Source of the DNA: Collinsella tanakaei
Lineage (GTDB): Bacteria; Actinomycetota; Coriobacteriia; Coriobacteriales; Coriobacteriaceae
Direction of reading: 5' to 3'
Assembly: GCF_021531055.1 (NCBI RefSeq)
Contig: NZ_JADYTL010000009.1
Location: 51,611 to 115,610 of the forward strand
DNA: 64,000 bases
Positions 24,824 to 34,299 of this stretch are shown one piece after another. The translations under genes and the position numbers were made by a program. Under the pieces are notes generated by a model. It did no database searches. It was not told the origin of the DNA and saw only the letters and a list, made by a program, of their open reading frames with translations. Within the stretch, counting starts at the first letter, position 1, and the number at the start of each line of letters is the position of its first letter.

Positions 24824-25534
24824 CTAGTGCGCACCGCCCTGGCCGTAGTAGGCGTTGGGACCATGCTTGCGCATATAGTGCTTGTCCTGCAGATACTGCG
24901 GAGCAGGACCGACGCCGGCCTGCAGCATCTCGGTGCGGGCCGCCATCTTGCAGACCTCGTCGAGCACCACGGCATGGTAAACGGCCTGCGCGGCATCCTT
25001 GCCCCAGCTGAAGGGGCCATGGTTGCGCACGAGCACCGCCGGCACGGCGACCGGATCGATATCACGCTCGGTGAAGCCCTCGACGATGACCTTGCCGGTG
25101 TTGAGCTCGTAGGCCTCCTCGATCTCGGCCTCGGTCAGGCCGCGCATGCACGGAATCGGGCCGTAGAAGTAGTCGGCGTGCGTCGTGCCGTAGGCGGGCA
25201 CGTCGCGGCCGGCCTGCGCCCAGGACACCGCCCAAGCGGAGTGCGTGTGCACCACGCCGCCGACCTTGTCGCCCCACTCGCGATAGATGTACGCATGCGT
25301 CGCGGTATCGGAGGACGGATTGAGGTCGCCCTCGACCACCTTGCCGTCCAGGTCGCACACGACCATGGACTCAGGCGACAGGTCCTCGTAATCCACGCCG
25401 GAGGGCTTGATCACGAACAGGCCGCTCTCGCGGTCGAGCTCAGAGGCATTGCCCCAGGTGAATACGACCAATCCGTGCTTGGGAAGGTCCATGTTGGCCT
25501 CGTAGACCTTCTCGCGCAATTCTTTGAGCATCAT
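24824..25534 (-). CDS. araD: L-ribulose-5-phosphate 4-epimerase
   Basis: A 236-residue class II aldolase-fold enzyme converting L-ribulose 5-phosphate to D-xylulose 5-phosphate, the last step of arabinose entry to the pentose phosphate pathway. Zn ligands are visible in VVHTHSAWAVSWA and the later HKHYMRKHG region; GNASELDRESGLFVIKPSGVDY matches the phosphate-binding part. Length matches E. coli AraD. It sits at the end of the arabinose island, 147 bp after a permease gene and a hairpin, so it may have its own promoter. Confidence 0.93.
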   Translation of the reverse strand: MMLKELREKVYEANMDLPKHGLVVFTWGNASELDRESGLFVIKPSGVDYEDLSPESMVVCDLDGKVVEGDLNPSSDTATHAYIYREWGDKVGGVVHTHSAWAVSWAQAGRDVPAYGTTHADYFYGPIPCMRGLTEAEIEEAYELNTGKVIVEGFTERDIDPVAVPAVLVRNHGPFSWGKDAAQAVYHAVVLDEVCKMAARTEMLQAGVGPAPQYLQDKHYMRKHGPNAYYGQGGAH

Positions 25535-25617
25535 GAGCTAGATCCCTTCTCGCGATCGTTGGCGATACGGAGCCCCGCGTTGGAGCCCCACTACCAAAGA
25601 TACCCCACGGCACGCCA

Positions 25618-25648
25618 CAAGGGCCGAGTTATTTGAGCTCGGCCCTTG
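25618..25648 (-). terminator. Hairpin after the second sugar ABC operon
   Basis: CAAGGGCCGAG (25618-25628) pairs exactly with CTCGGCCCTTG (25638-25648). No U-run follows on the minus strand, so it may act as an mRNA 3-prime stabiliser or partial terminator before araD. Confidence 0.5.
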
Positions 25649-25681
25649 CGGCGAAGGGGTATCGGGTTTCGGCAGCCGGCG

Positions 25682-26731
25682 TCACTCGACTTGCTTCTTA
25701 CGCGCCAGAACGACGCTCTGGATAACCAGGAACAGGCAGATCATCGCGGCGACGGTGATCTTGGACCACCAGGCCTCGTCGAAGCCGGCGGAGGAGACGA
25801 TGTTCTGGATCGTGGACAGCGAGAGCACGCCGAAGAACGTGCCCGCGATGTTACCCACGCCACCGGTGAGCATGGTACCGCCGATGATGGAGGCCGCGAT
25901 CGCGTTCATCTCCATGCCGCTCGCGTTGGTGACGGCGCCGGAGCCGGAGTGCATGATGTACACGAAGCCGGCGATACCAGCGAGCAGGCCGCTGATGAGG
26001 TGCGCCAAGAACAGCGAGCGCTTGGTGTTGATGCCGAGCATGAGGGCGCTCTGGCGGTTGCCGCCCAGCGCGTAGAAGCTACGGCCCAGGCTCGTCCAGC
26101 GCAGGCCGACGAACAGCAGCACGACGATGATGAGAGCGACGGCCACGCCGATCTCCATGTAGGCGGGCATGAACACGCCGGAGTTGTTGGGAGAACCCAA
26201 GAACGGGATGTAGATGCGCGTGCGCATGAGGGCGCCGAACGCCTCGTTCTCGACGTTGAAGGGCTCGGTGTGCACGATGGTGGTCATGCCACGCGCGAAG
26301 AACATGCCAGCGAGCGTCACGATGAACGGCTGGATGTCCAAATACGCCACGAGGAATCCTTGGATCAGACCGAAGGCGAGACCGATGCCAAGCGCGATGA
26401 GCAGCGCGGTCAGCGGGCTTCCGCCTTGGTAGTCAAGGTTCACGGCACAGCACATGGTAACGAGACCGACGACGCCGCCGACGGAGATGTCGATGCTGCC
26501 GCAGATCATGACGATCGTAAGGCCGCATGCGGTGATGAGCAGCGGGGCGTTGGCGTTCAGGATGTTGAAGAACGTCTGCCACTTGAGGAAGCCCTTGCCT
26601 AGGACGACCATGGCAAACAGGTACATGAGGATAAAGACGACAACCGTGATGATCAGCAACAGGTTGGTGTCGGTGAGGCTGCGCTTACCCTCTTTGGAGC
26701 CGCCTTTGGCGAGCTTTGCGAGAAGAGCCAT
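25682..26731 (-). CDS. Sugar ABC transporter permease (RbsC/YjfF-like)
   Basis: A 349-residue integral membrane subunit of the BPD_transp_2 family. About ten hydrophobic segments are visible. The family motifs include GLTIVMICGSIDISVGGVVG and ALGGNRQSALMLGIN. It is one of two adjacent permeases following an ATPase and binding protein. That order is like the galactofuranose YtfQRT-YjfF system. The neighbouring araA, kinase and araD genes argue for arabinose or a related pentose. Its stop is just downstream of a short terminator-like hairpin. Confidence 0.9.
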   Translation of the reverse strand: MALLAKLAKGGSKEGKRSLTDTNLLLIITVVVFILMYLFAMVVLGKGFLKWQTFFNILNANAPLLITACGLTIVMICGSIDISVGGVVGLVTMCCAVNLDYQGGSPLTALLIALGIGLAFGLIQGFLVAYLDIQPFIVTLAGMFFARGMTTIVHTEPFNVENEAFGALMRTRIYIPFLGSPNNSGVFMPAYMEIGVAVALIIVVLLFVGLRWTSLGRSFYALGGNRQSALMLGINTKRSLFLAHLISGLLAGIAGFVYIMHSGSGAVTNASGMEMNAIAASIIGGTMLTGGVGNIAGTFFGVLSLSTIQNIVSSAGFDEAWWSKITVAAMICLFLVIQSVVLARKKQVE

Positions 26732-27823
26732 TTATGCCGCCTCCACTTCAGTCTGCTTGGGGCTGCGCATCTTGTTCCACAGCGCCGACAGCTTCTGACG
26801 CACCACGGGGGCGCTGAGCACGACGAGCAGGATGACGACGATGGCCTTGTACGCAGGCAGAGCCGCGGAGGCCACGTTGAACTTGTACAGCGTCGTGGTC
26901 AGGAACTGGATGATGTAGGCGCCCATGATCGAAGCGCCCATGTTGAACTTACCACCGGACAGCGCGTTGCCGCCGAGAGCGACCGCCAGGATGGCGTCCA
27001 TCTCGATGTCGGCAGCGATGTTGTTGTAGTTGATGGTGGAGATGCGGCTCACCTTGATCAGCGCGGCGACCGCGACGCACAGGCCCAGGATCACGAACGT
27101 GATGAACTTGATGAACACCGGGTTCAGGCCGTTCAGACGGGCGGCCTTCTCGTTGATGCCGACCGACTGGACGTACAGACCGAGGTTCGTGAACTTGAGC
27201 ACCAAAAACGTCACGACGATGCAGATGATCGCGATGAAGCAGGGCGTCGGGATGGGGATACCCGGGATGAAGCCGCCGAAGTACGAGAAGGTCTCGTCGG
27301 AGATGATCGGCAGCTGGTTGTTGTTGATCCACGCGGCGATGGAGCGGCCGGCGGTGTACAGGATCAGGGTCGCAACCATCGGCTGCACCTTGAAGCCGGC
27401 GACCATGATGCCGTTGAACGCGCCGCACAGCATGCCGGCAGCGCATCCGACCAAAAAGGCGACGATGATGGGCGCCGCCAGGGTGTCGGGACGCATGTTG
27501 CCACCGCACAGCACGGCGAGCATGGCGGAGCCCGCCACGGCGATCGTCGCGCCGACGGAGATGTCCTGTCCGCCCGTGGCCGCAGTGACCAGCGTCATGC
27601 CGATGGCGAGAATCGCCAGCTCGGAGCCGTTGTTAAGGATGGAAATGATGTAGCCGGAAAGAACCGGGTTGCCCGCGTTGTCCGTGCCCATCGAAATCTC
27701 GAAGAAGGACGGGTCGGCGATCAGGTTGAACACAACCAGCAGCAAAAGCGCAGCGATCGGGATAACGATCTGGCTGTGCAGGATATGCGCGAGGGCGCCT
27801 CCCTTGCTTTTCGTCTCAGCCAC
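26732..27823 (-). CDS. Sugar ABC transporter permease (RbsC/YtfT-like)
   Basis: A 363-residue membrane permease of the BPD_transp_2 family with hydrophobic segments and the motif GMTLVTAATGGQDISVGATIA. The next permease start codon abuts this stop, giving strong translational coupling. Its own start overlaps the ATPase stop by one base. The two permeases likely form a heterodimer. Role: pentose or sugar import with the ATPase and the binding protein of the same operon. Confidence 0.9.
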   Translation of the reverse strand: MAETKSKGGALAHILHSQIVIPIAALLLLVVFNLIADPSFFEISMGTDNAGNPVLSGYIISILNNGSELAILAIGMTLVTAATGGQDISVGATIAVAGSAMLAVLCGGNMRPDTLAAPIIVAFLVGCAAGMLCGAFNGIMVAGFKVQPMVATLILYTAGRSIAAWINNNQLPIISDETFSYFGGFIPGIPIPTPCFIAIICIVVTFLVLKFTNLGLYVQSVGINEKAARLNGLNPVFIKFITFVILGLCVAVAALIKVSRISTINYNNIAADIEMDAILAVALGGNALSGGKFNMGASIMGAYIIQFLTTTLYKFNVASAALPAYKAIVVILLVVLSAPVVRQKLSALWNKMRSPKQTEVEAA

Positions 27824-29337
27824 TATTCCTCACCTCCTGCGATGGTGCTCATGATGGTGTCCTGGTTCAGGTCGTCACCCGTGAGCTCGCCGACCTTCTT
27901 GCGGTCGCGCATGACGGCGAGGCGCGAGCAGGTGCGCAGCATCTCGTCGAGCTCCGAGGAGATGAACGTGCAGCTCATGCCCTCGCTCGCCAGCTGCAGC
28001 ACGAGCTTCTGGATGTCGACCTTGGTGCCGATGTCGATACCGCGGGTCGGCTCGTCGAGGATCAGGTAGTCCGGATGGGTGAACAGCCAGCGCGCCAGGA
28101 TGACCTTCTGCTGGTTGCCGCCGGACAGCGACTCGATCGGCGTGTCGGCCGAAGCCGTCTTGATGTCGAGCAGCTTGATGTACTCGTCGGCGATCTTGTA
28201 GGTCTCGGCCTTGCTGTAGGGCTTGAAGAAGCCGCGCAGCACCTGGTTGGCCAGGATGATGTTCTCGCGCACGGACAGCGCGCCGATGATGCCGTCGCCC
28301 TTGCGGTCCTCAGGCAGGTAGGCGATGCCGTTCTTCATGGCGTCGAGCGGCTTGGAGATCTTGATGGTCTCGCCGTTCTTCTTCACGGTGCCGCCCGTCA
28401 CGTGGTCGGCACCGAAGATGGCGCGGACGCTCTCGGAGCGGCCCGAACCGAGCAGGCCGGTGAAGCCGTTGACCTCGCCCTTGCGGGTCTCGAAGTCAAA
28501 CGGCGCGATGCCGGTGTTGCTGGACAGGCCCTCGACCGAGAACACAGCGGAGCCGGCGCCCTCGCCCGCGTACTCGGGGTAGTCGCCCTTGATGTCGTCC
28601 ATGTCGTTCATCTGCTTGCCGAGCATGGCGGCAACCAGCTTCACGCGCGGCAGGTCCTCGATCTCGTACTCGCCGACGAGCTTGCCGTCGCGCATGACCG
28701 TGATCTTGTCGCAGACCTCGTAGACCTGGTCCAGGAAGTGGGTGACGAAGATGATTCCGACGCCGCGCTCCTTGAGCTGGCGCATCATCTGGAACAGCTT
28801 CTCGACCTCCTGCTCATCGAGCGACGAGGTCGGCTCGTCGAGGATCAGGACCTTGCAGTCCATGTCGACCGCGCGCGCGATGGCGACCATCTGCTGCATA
28901 GCGATCGAGCAGCTGCCGAGCTGCTGCTTGGCGCGCACCGGGATGCCCAGATTCTGGAGGATCTTGTCGGCATCGGCGTTCATCTTGCGCCAGTTCTCGA
29001 TCTTGGTGTGACCGCGGCCGATGTAGATGTTCTCGGCGACGGTCAGATTGGGGCAGAGGGTGATCTCCTGGTACACCGTAGCGATGCCCACGTCCTGGGC
29101 GTCCTGCGGAGAACGGATGATGACGGGTTTGTCGTTGCCCTCCAGGAAGATATCGCCCCCGTCTTTCTCGTATACACCGGTCAGTACCTTGATCAGGGTG
29201 GACTTGCCTGCGCCGTTCTCACCCATCAGCGCGTGGATCTCGCCCTTGTTGAGGTTGAAGTCAACGTTTTGCAGGGCGCGCACGCCAGGGAAGTTCTTGC
29301 AGATACCCCTCATGCGAAGCAAGGTGGAATCGCTCAC
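27823..29337 (-). CDS. Sugar ABC transporter ATP-binding protein (tandem ABC)
   Basis: A 504-residue ATPase with two ABC domains, as in RbsA/MglA/YtfR. The N-terminal domain has Walker A GENGAGKST. Its signature region is GSCSIAMQQM, atypical as usual for this family, and Walker B is LILDEPTSSLD. The C-terminal domain has a degenerate Walker A (GLLGSGRSE), signature LSGGNQQK and LILDEPTRGID. It energises the second sugar importer of the arabinose island. A 100-bp gap with a hairpin separates it from the binding-protein gene. Confidence 0.93.
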   Translation of the reverse strand: MSDSTLLRMRGICKNFPGVRALQNVDFNLNKGEIHALMGENGAGKSTLIKVLTGVYEKDGGDIFLEGNDKPVIIRSPQDAQDVGIATVYQEITLCPNLTVAENIYIGRGHTKIENWRKMNADADKILQNLGIPVRAKQQLGSCSIAMQQMVAIARAVDMDCKVLILDEPTSSLDEQEVEKLFQMMRQLKERGVGIIFVTHFLDQVYEVCDKITVMRDGKLVGEYEIEDLPRVKLVAAMLGKQMNDMDDIKGDYPEYAGEGAGSAVFSVEGLSSNTGIAPFDFETRKGEVNGFTGLLGSGRSESVRAIFGADHVTGGTVKKNGETIKISKPLDAMKNGIAYLPEDRKGDGIIGALSVRENIILANQVLRGFFKPYSKAETYKIADEYIKLLDIKTASADTPIESLSGGNQQKVILARWLFTHPDYLILDEPTRGIDIGTKVDIQKLVLQLASEGMSCTFISSELDEMLRTCSRLAVMRDRKKVGELTGDDLNQDTIMSTIAGGEE

Positions 29338-29368
29338 CGGTATATCACCTCCTCGGTAGATGGAAGGA

Positions 29369-29402
29369 AGGGCGCGACGCTTATGGGTTGACGCCGCGCC
29401 CC
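29369..29402 (-). promoter_or_regulatory. Hairpin between binding-protein and ATPase genes
   Basis: GGGCGCG at 29369 and its complement CGCGCCC near 29396 form a stem with a roughly 19-base loop. Such post-binding-protein hairpins commonly give excess binding protein over the membrane parts by limiting read-through or protecting the 5-prime mRNA. Confidence 0.5.
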
Positions 29403-29437
29403 TTCCCCTCAGTTCTTAAGCGACTGGCAGACGGGAA

Positions 29438-30451
29438 TTAGATGCCGTTCTCGTCGATGTACTCCTGCGTGCAGTTCGTAGCGTCGGCGTAGCCCTCTTC
29501 CATGATGACGGTCTTCTCGCCGGGCTCCTCGCCAGCCTCGAGCTGCTCGATGATCTCGAGGATCGTGGAGGCCTGGTAGGGGTTGCACTGGCCGTCGTAG
29601 TTCCAGTTGCCGTTCATGACCTCCTCGAGCGCCCACTTGTTGTGGTCGAAGCCCATGATGATGACGTCGCCGTCAACGCCGTGGGTGATGTTGGAGGCGT
29701 CGAGGGCGGCCACGGCGCCACGGGCCATGTCGTCGTTCTCGGCGTAGATGACGTTGAAGGACTCACCGGAATCGATGACGGACTGGGTGATCTGCTGAGC
29801 GGTCTCGGCGTCCCAGTCAGCGGTCTGCTGAACGACGAGATTCCAGCCCTTGCTCTCGACGGCCTTGTCGAGCGCGCCGGTGCGGCCGACCTGGGCAGCG
29901 GAGCCCATGGCGCCCTGGATGTGGATGATGTTGTACTCATCGAGAGCCTGCGACTCGAGCCAGTCGACAGCGGTCTGGCCCTCGGCGTCCATGTCGGACA
30001 CGACGGCGGCCACGTAGAGATCCTCGGGAGCGTCGACGACACGGTCGAACAGGATGACCTGGGTGCCGGCGTCCTTGGCGTCCTGCAGGGTGGTGTCCCA
30101 GCCGGCGGTGTCGGCGGCGGAGAGCAGCAGGTACTTGACACCGTTCTGGATGAACTGGTTCGCGGAGGTGATCTGCTCCTCGTTCTTCATGCTGTAGGCA
30201 AAGGACGCGTCGAAGCCGTTCTCCTCGTTGAAGGTGTTCTTCATGTCGTTGTCGTTAGCGGTGCGGTAACCGGACTCGTTCGGGTCGTTGTTGATGACAC
30301 CGACCGTGATGAGCTCGGAAGAAGAGCCGCCCTCGGAGGTGCTGCCAGCGGTCTCGCCGCCGCCACCGCAACCGGCAAGGGAGAGCGCGCCCAGGCCAAG
30401 ACCCGCGCCGACGCCCAGCTTGACGAAATTGCGCCTCGAAACCTCTTTCAT
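29438..30451 (-). CDS. Sugar ABC transporter substrate-binding lipoprotein (Tat-exported)
   Basis: 337 residues, periplasmic-binding-protein type I fold as in RbsB/YtfQ. The N-terminus MKEVSRRNFVKLG is a twin-arginine signal and is followed by a hydrophobic stretch and lipobox LAGC (Cys28). The binding fold follows from ITVGVINNDPNESGYRTAND. Start 30451 is followed immediately by the Tat motif. The first 12 residues and surrounding DNA match the other sugar-binding protein at 39066. It is the first gene of the second importer operon. Likely ligand: L-arabinose, arabinofuranose or related sugar. Confidence 0.92.
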   Translation of the reverse strand: MKEVSRRNFVKLGVGAGLGLGALSLAGCGGGGETAGSTSEGGSSSELITVGVINNDPNESGYRTANDNDMKNTFNEENGFDASFAYSMKNEEQITSANQFIQNGVKYLLLSAADTAGWDTTLQDAKDAGTQVILFDRVVDAPEDLYVAAVVSDMDAEGQTAVDWLESQALDEYNIIHIQGAMGSAAQVGRTGALDKAVESKGWNLVVQQTADWDAETAQQITQSVIDSGESFNVIYAENDDMARGAVAALDASNITHGVDGDVIIMGFDHNKWALEEVMNGNWNYDGQCNPYQASTILEIIEQLEAGEEPGEKTVIMEEGYADATNCTQEYIDENGI

Positions 30452-30951
30452 GGAAATCCCCTTCCATACACTCCGGCGCGCTCCATCGCGCACCGGATAA
30501 ACGACAGGCAGACGAACCCGGATGCCGTACGGGTCCTGTCACCCTTGGAAAAACATGCGGTCCAGCTCGGCTCGCCTAAACACATACGAACACCAGCCAA
30601 ACACGCATATAGTAGTTATAAGGCGAATTATGGAGAAATGATTGTCGCATACCCTAAACGGTCAAAACTGGTTGGTGAACGGCAGGTGCCTCAAATCCGC
30701 TTCTACCAGTGATTACATTCATGCATGTAGCTGGCATTCTATTCATATAAGAAGGAATCTGACGCCCCGCGTCGCCTTCCGATCCGCTCGCGCATTCCCC
30801 GGCTCCGAACAGACCAGCTGGTAACCCGCCGTACACAAAAGGAGCTGAACGTTCACTAAACGTTCAGCTCCTTTTCGGTTTATGCATTCTCTCGTTCGCG
30901 TGAAGCGGGGCACCCGCGCCGGCGCGCAGCGATGCCCCGCTCGACAGCTCC
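30452..30951. promoter_or_regulatory. Control region and terminator between arabinose operons
   Basis: 500 bp without a gene. It should hold the promoter of the second sugar importer; an AT-rich stretch with TATAAGG is near 30619. Two CTAAACA/CCAAACA-type half-sites near 30577-30607 resemble motifs in the LacI control region at 39.2 kb. The kinase-side end contains a strong hairpin (separate entry) and a second stem AGCGGGGCA/TGCCCCGCT at 30904-30941. Confidence 0.5.
30837..30875. terminator. Strong bidirectional hairpin after the kinase gene
   Basis: AAAAGGAGCTGAACGTT (30837-30853) pairs perfectly with AACGTTCAGCTCCTTTT (30859-30875) around the loop CACTA. U-tracts lie on both sides. It ends the araA-kinase transcript. 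Confidence 0.85.
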
Positions 30952-32559
30952 TTAGGCGAACGCGCGCTCCGCGGCCTTCTCGGCCTCGTTGGCCTTCTTG
31001 AAGGTGGCGAGGAACGCACGGTACCCCTCGACGTCGGCCTGATCGGGCTCGATGGTCGTGCCCTCCATGTCGGCGAACACCTTATTGTCGAGGTAGTCGG
31101 CGAGCGATTCGCCGTCCTCGTGCCACGCCATGTAGGCGGCGGCGACGGCCTGACCCCACGCACCGCCCTCGCCGGCGGTGGCCATGACGGTCACCGGGGC
31201 CTCGAGCGCCGCGGCGAGCAGGCTCTGGGCGACGACCGGCGTCTTGAAGATGCCGCCGTGACCGTAGAGCTTGTCGATCTTGACGTCCTCGGCACGCAGC
31301 GCCTCGTTACCGGCTGCGAGCGCGCCGAAGGCGGCCATGATGTTCATGCGCATGAAGTTGGCGATGCTGAACGTGGAGTTCTGTCCGCGCAGGACCATCG
31401 GATAGCCGGTCTGCACGCCCATGACGGTCTCGCCCGAGATGAACGGGATGGACACGAGACCGCCGGCGTCCTTGTCGCCATCGAGCGCGGCGGTGAACAG
31501 CTTGGTGAAGGCCTCACCCTTGTTCACGTCGGCGCCCATGAGCGATGCGAAGTCGCACAGCAGGTTGACCCAGCCGTTGATGTCGGAGGTGCAGTTGTTG
31601 CAGTGCACCATGGCCACCGGATCGCCGACCGGCGTGGTCACGAGGTCGATCTCGGGGCTGGTGGCGTCCTTCAGGCCGTGCTCGAGCACGATCATCGAGA
31701 ACACGGAGGTACCGGCCGACACGTTACCGGTGCGCGGCGCGATGGAGTTGGTGGCGATCATGCCGGTGCCGGCGTCGCCCTCGGGCGGGCAGACGGGGCA
31801 GCCGGGCTCGAGATCGCCATCGGCGTCGAGGAGCTTGGCGCCCTCCGCGGTCAGGTGACCGGCGCACTCGCCGGCGACCATGATCTTGGGCAGCAGGTCC
31901 TCGACCTTCCAGGCAACGCCCTTGCTCGCCACGAGCTCGTCGAACTTGGCCACCATGGCGGCATCGTAGTCGTGGGTCTCGGAGTCGATGGGGAACATAC
32001 CGGAGGCGTCACCGATGGACAGCACCTTCTCGCCGGTGAGCTTCCAGTGCGCATAGCCGGCGAGCGTGGTGAAGAAGTCGATCTTGTCCACATGCTCCTC
32101 GCCGTTGAGCACGGCCTGGTAAATGTGGGACACGCTCCAGCGCTCGGGGGTGTGGAACGCGAACAGGTCGGACAGCTCGTGGGCGGCCTGCGTCGTGGTG
32201 GTGTTGCGCCAGGTGCGGAACGGCACGAGCAGGTTGCCCTCGGCGTCGAACGACAGGTAGCCGTGCATCATGGCGGAGATGCCCAGCGCGCCGACCTTGG
32301 TGAGAGTAACGCCGTACTTCTCGGCGACATCGGCCTTCATGCTTGCATACGCGGCGGCGAGACCGGCGAAGATCTCCTCGTCGCTGTAGGTCCAGTAGCC
32401 GTCGACCAGCGAGTTCTCCCAGTCGAAGGCGCCGATAGCGATCGGCTCGTTGTCCGATGCCACGAGCACCGCCTTGATGCGGGTCGAGCCGTACTCGATG
32501 CCCAGCGCAGTCGCACCGGACTCGATGTCGGCGATGATCTGTTCTTTCGTCATGGCCAT
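30952..32559 (-). CDS. FGGY-family carbohydrate kinase, probable L-ribulokinase
   Basis: A 535-residue ATP-dependent sugar kinase. The N-terminal phosphate-loop motif is GIEYGSTRIKAVLV, and ATP-domain motifs appear later (YGHGGIFKTPVVAQ, GEGGAWGQAVAAAY). It is shorter than and unlike classical AraB at the start, resembling the alternative ribulokinase type seen in Bacteroides-like arabinose clusters; that comparison is from memory. Its place directly after araA and beside araD supports phosphorylation of L-ribulose. The start follows AAGGAGAGGCTC. A Family II repeat half lies in the 110-bp gap to araA. Confidence 0.82.
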   Translation of the reverse strand: MAMTKEQIIADIESGATALGIEYGSTRIKAVLVASDNEPIAIGAFDWENSLVDGYWTYSDEEIFAGLAAAYASMKADVAEKYGVTLTKVGALGISAMMHGYLSFDAEGNLLVPFRTWRNTTTTQAAHELSDLFAFHTPERWSVSHIYQAVLNGEEHVDKIDFFTTLAGYAHWKLTGEKVLSIGDASGMFPIDSETHDYDAAMVAKFDELVASKGVAWKVEDLLPKIMVAGECAGHLTAEGAKLLDADGDLEPGCPVCPPEGDAGTGMIATNSIAPRTGNVSAGTSVFSMIVLEHGLKDATSPEIDLVTTPVGDPVAMVHCNNCTSDINGWVNLLCDFASLMGADVNKGEAFTKLFTAALDGDKDAGGLVSIPFISGETVMGVQTGYPMVLRGQNSTFSIANFMRMNIMAAFGALAAGNEALRAEDVKIDKLYGHGGIFKTPVVAQSLLAAALEAPVTVMATAGEGGAWGQAVAAAYMAWHEDGESLADYLDNKVFADMEGTTIEPDQADVEGYRAFLATFKKANEAEKAAERAFA

Positions 32560-32621
32560 GAGCCTCTCCTTATAAAGAAGGAGGCCGCGCCCCGACGGGG
32601 CGGGACGCGGCCGATGATACC

Positions 32622-32652
32622 TGACAAGTCTGTACCTGGCACCACGTTGTCG
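32622..32652. repeat. Family II repeat, diverged single unit
   Basis: TGACAAGTCTGTACCTGGCA followed by CCACGTTGTCGG. It lies inside the araA-kinase operon gap, so it is transcribed. Confidence 0.75.
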
Positions 32653-32670
32653 GCCGGTACGAGCCTGCGA

Positions 32671-34167
32671 TTAGCGGTAGTACACCTCGCCGAGCTTGAG
32701 ATCGCGCTTGAAGTCGCGGATGTTGGTGTTGGCGTCGATGACCACGCTCTCGATGCCCATGGCGTCGGCCCAGTCGACCATCTGGTCGGCGGTGAGGTCA
32801 TAGGAGAACGCGGTGTGGTGCGCGCCGCCCGCGTAGATCCAGGCCTCGGTGCCGACCTTGAGGTTGGGGCGCGGGGTCCAGAACACGGTGCCGGTGGGCA
32901 GCATCGGCATGGGCTTCTCGACCTTCTTGCAGTCGACGTCCTGGATGATCAGGCGGAAGCGATTGCCAAGGTCGATGAGGGAGGTGGCGATGGCCGGGCC
33001 GGTCTTGGCGGTGAAGATCAGGCGCGCCGGATCCTCGCGGTCGCCCATGGACAGCGGCGTGGCGCGGATGGCGATGGGGCCCTCGGCCACGGACGGGTCG
33101 ACCTCGGACATGTGGGACTCGAGGATGCCCTCCTTGCCCGGGACCAGGTTGTAGGTGTAGTCCTCCATGAGGGCGGAACCCTTGGCGTTGGGATCGCCGG
33201 CGGTCATGACCTTCATCAGGCGCACCATGGCAGGGGTCTTCCAGTCGCCCTCGGGACCGAAGCCGTAGCCCTTCTGCATGAGGCGCTGGATGGCCAGCGA
33301 CGGCAGCTGCTTGAGGCCGCCCAGATCGCCGAAGTGATCGGAGAAGGCATTGTAGTTGTGATCGGTGAGGAAGCGCTCGATGCCGATCTCCTGCTGGGCC
33401 TGGACCTCGACGTGACGACGGAACTCCTCGGGGTCACGGCCGTCGAGCACGAGCTCGTAGGTGTCGTAGTACTCGTCGGCGAGAGCCTTGACCTCGGCCG
33501 GGGTGACGGCGTCCACATAGGGCACCAGGTCGTTGATGGGCCAGGCATCGACAGTCCAGCCGAAGACCTGCTGGGCCTCGATCTTGTCGCCGTCGGTCAC
33601 CGCGACGTTGCGCATGGTGTCGGCGAAGCGGCACACGCGGATGTTGCGGCTCTCGTTGATGCCGACCGCGACGCGCTGCCACTGGCCGAGCTCGGCGAGC
33701 GCCGCCTCGTCCTTCCAGTAGCCGAAGACGACCTTGTGGTCCCAGCGCATACGGGCGAAGATGTGGCCGAACTCACGCTCGCCATGGGCTGCCTGATTCT
33801 CGTTCATGAAGTCCATGTCGATGGTGTCGTACGGGATCTCCTCGTTGTACTGCGTCGCGAACTGACACAGCGGCTTGCGGAGATCGCGCAGGCCGGCGAT
33901 GTAGTTCTTGGAGGGCGAGAAGGTGTGGGCCCAGGTGATGATGCCGGCGCACTCGGGATCGTTGTTGGCCTCGTTGAACGTGGCCTGGATGACGTCGGCG
34001 GTCAGCAGGTTGGGCTTGAGCACGACCTCGAACGGGATCTTGTCGGAGGCGTTGAGTGCAGCCACGACCTCGGCGGAGTGCTCGGCGACGTGCTGGAGCA
34101 CCTCATCGCCGTACAGGTCCTGGGTGCACGGGCAGAAATAGAACTTGTACTTCTTGATCTCGAGCAT
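32671..34167 (-). CDS. araA: L-arabinose isomerase
   Basis: A 498-residue cytosolic isomerase converting L-arabinose to L-ribulose with a divalent metal. Recognisable family stretches are FYFCPCTQDLYG at the start, TWAHTFSPSKNYI, DMDFMNENQAAHGEREFG, YGFGPEGDWKTPAMVR and GAHHTAFSYDLT near the end, with metal-binding Glu and His residues among them. Length matches E. coli AraA (500). It follows the first sugar importer in the same operon, 130 bp after a permease, and precedes the kinase. Confidence 0.95.
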   Translation of the reverse strand: MLEIKKYKFYFCPCTQDLYGDEVLQHVAEHSAEVVAALNASDKIPFEVVLKPNLLTADVIQATFNEANNDPECAGIITWAHTFSPSKNYIAGLRDLRKPLCQFATQYNEEIPYDTIDMDFMNENQAAHGEREFGHIFARMRWDHKVVFGYWKDEAALAELGQWQRVAVGINESRNIRVCRFADTMRNVAVTDGDKIEAQQVFGWTVDAWPINDLVPYVDAVTPAEVKALADEYYDTYELVLDGRDPEEFRRHVEVQAQQEIGIERFLTDHNYNAFSDHFGDLGGLKQLPSLAIQRLMQKGYGFGPEGDWKTPAMVRLMKVMTAGDPNAKGSALMEDYTYNLVPGKEGILESHMSEVDPSVAEGPIAIRATPLSMGDREDPARLIFTAKTGPAIATSLIDLGNRFRLIIQDVDCKKVEKPMPMLPTGTVFWTPRPNLKVGTEAWIYAGGAHHTAFSYDLTADQMVDWADAMGIESVVIDANTNIRDFKRDLKLGEVYYR

Positions 34168-34299
34168 AGCGTTGCTCTCCTTGCTCTAGAGATGAACGGG
34201 ACAGGGCGCAAGACGCGCTCGCACCCCAACGGACAGTCGGGCATATACCCGGCTGCCCGCGCGCAAAGCGGGGATCGGGCGTCCGACCCCCGCGAGTCG

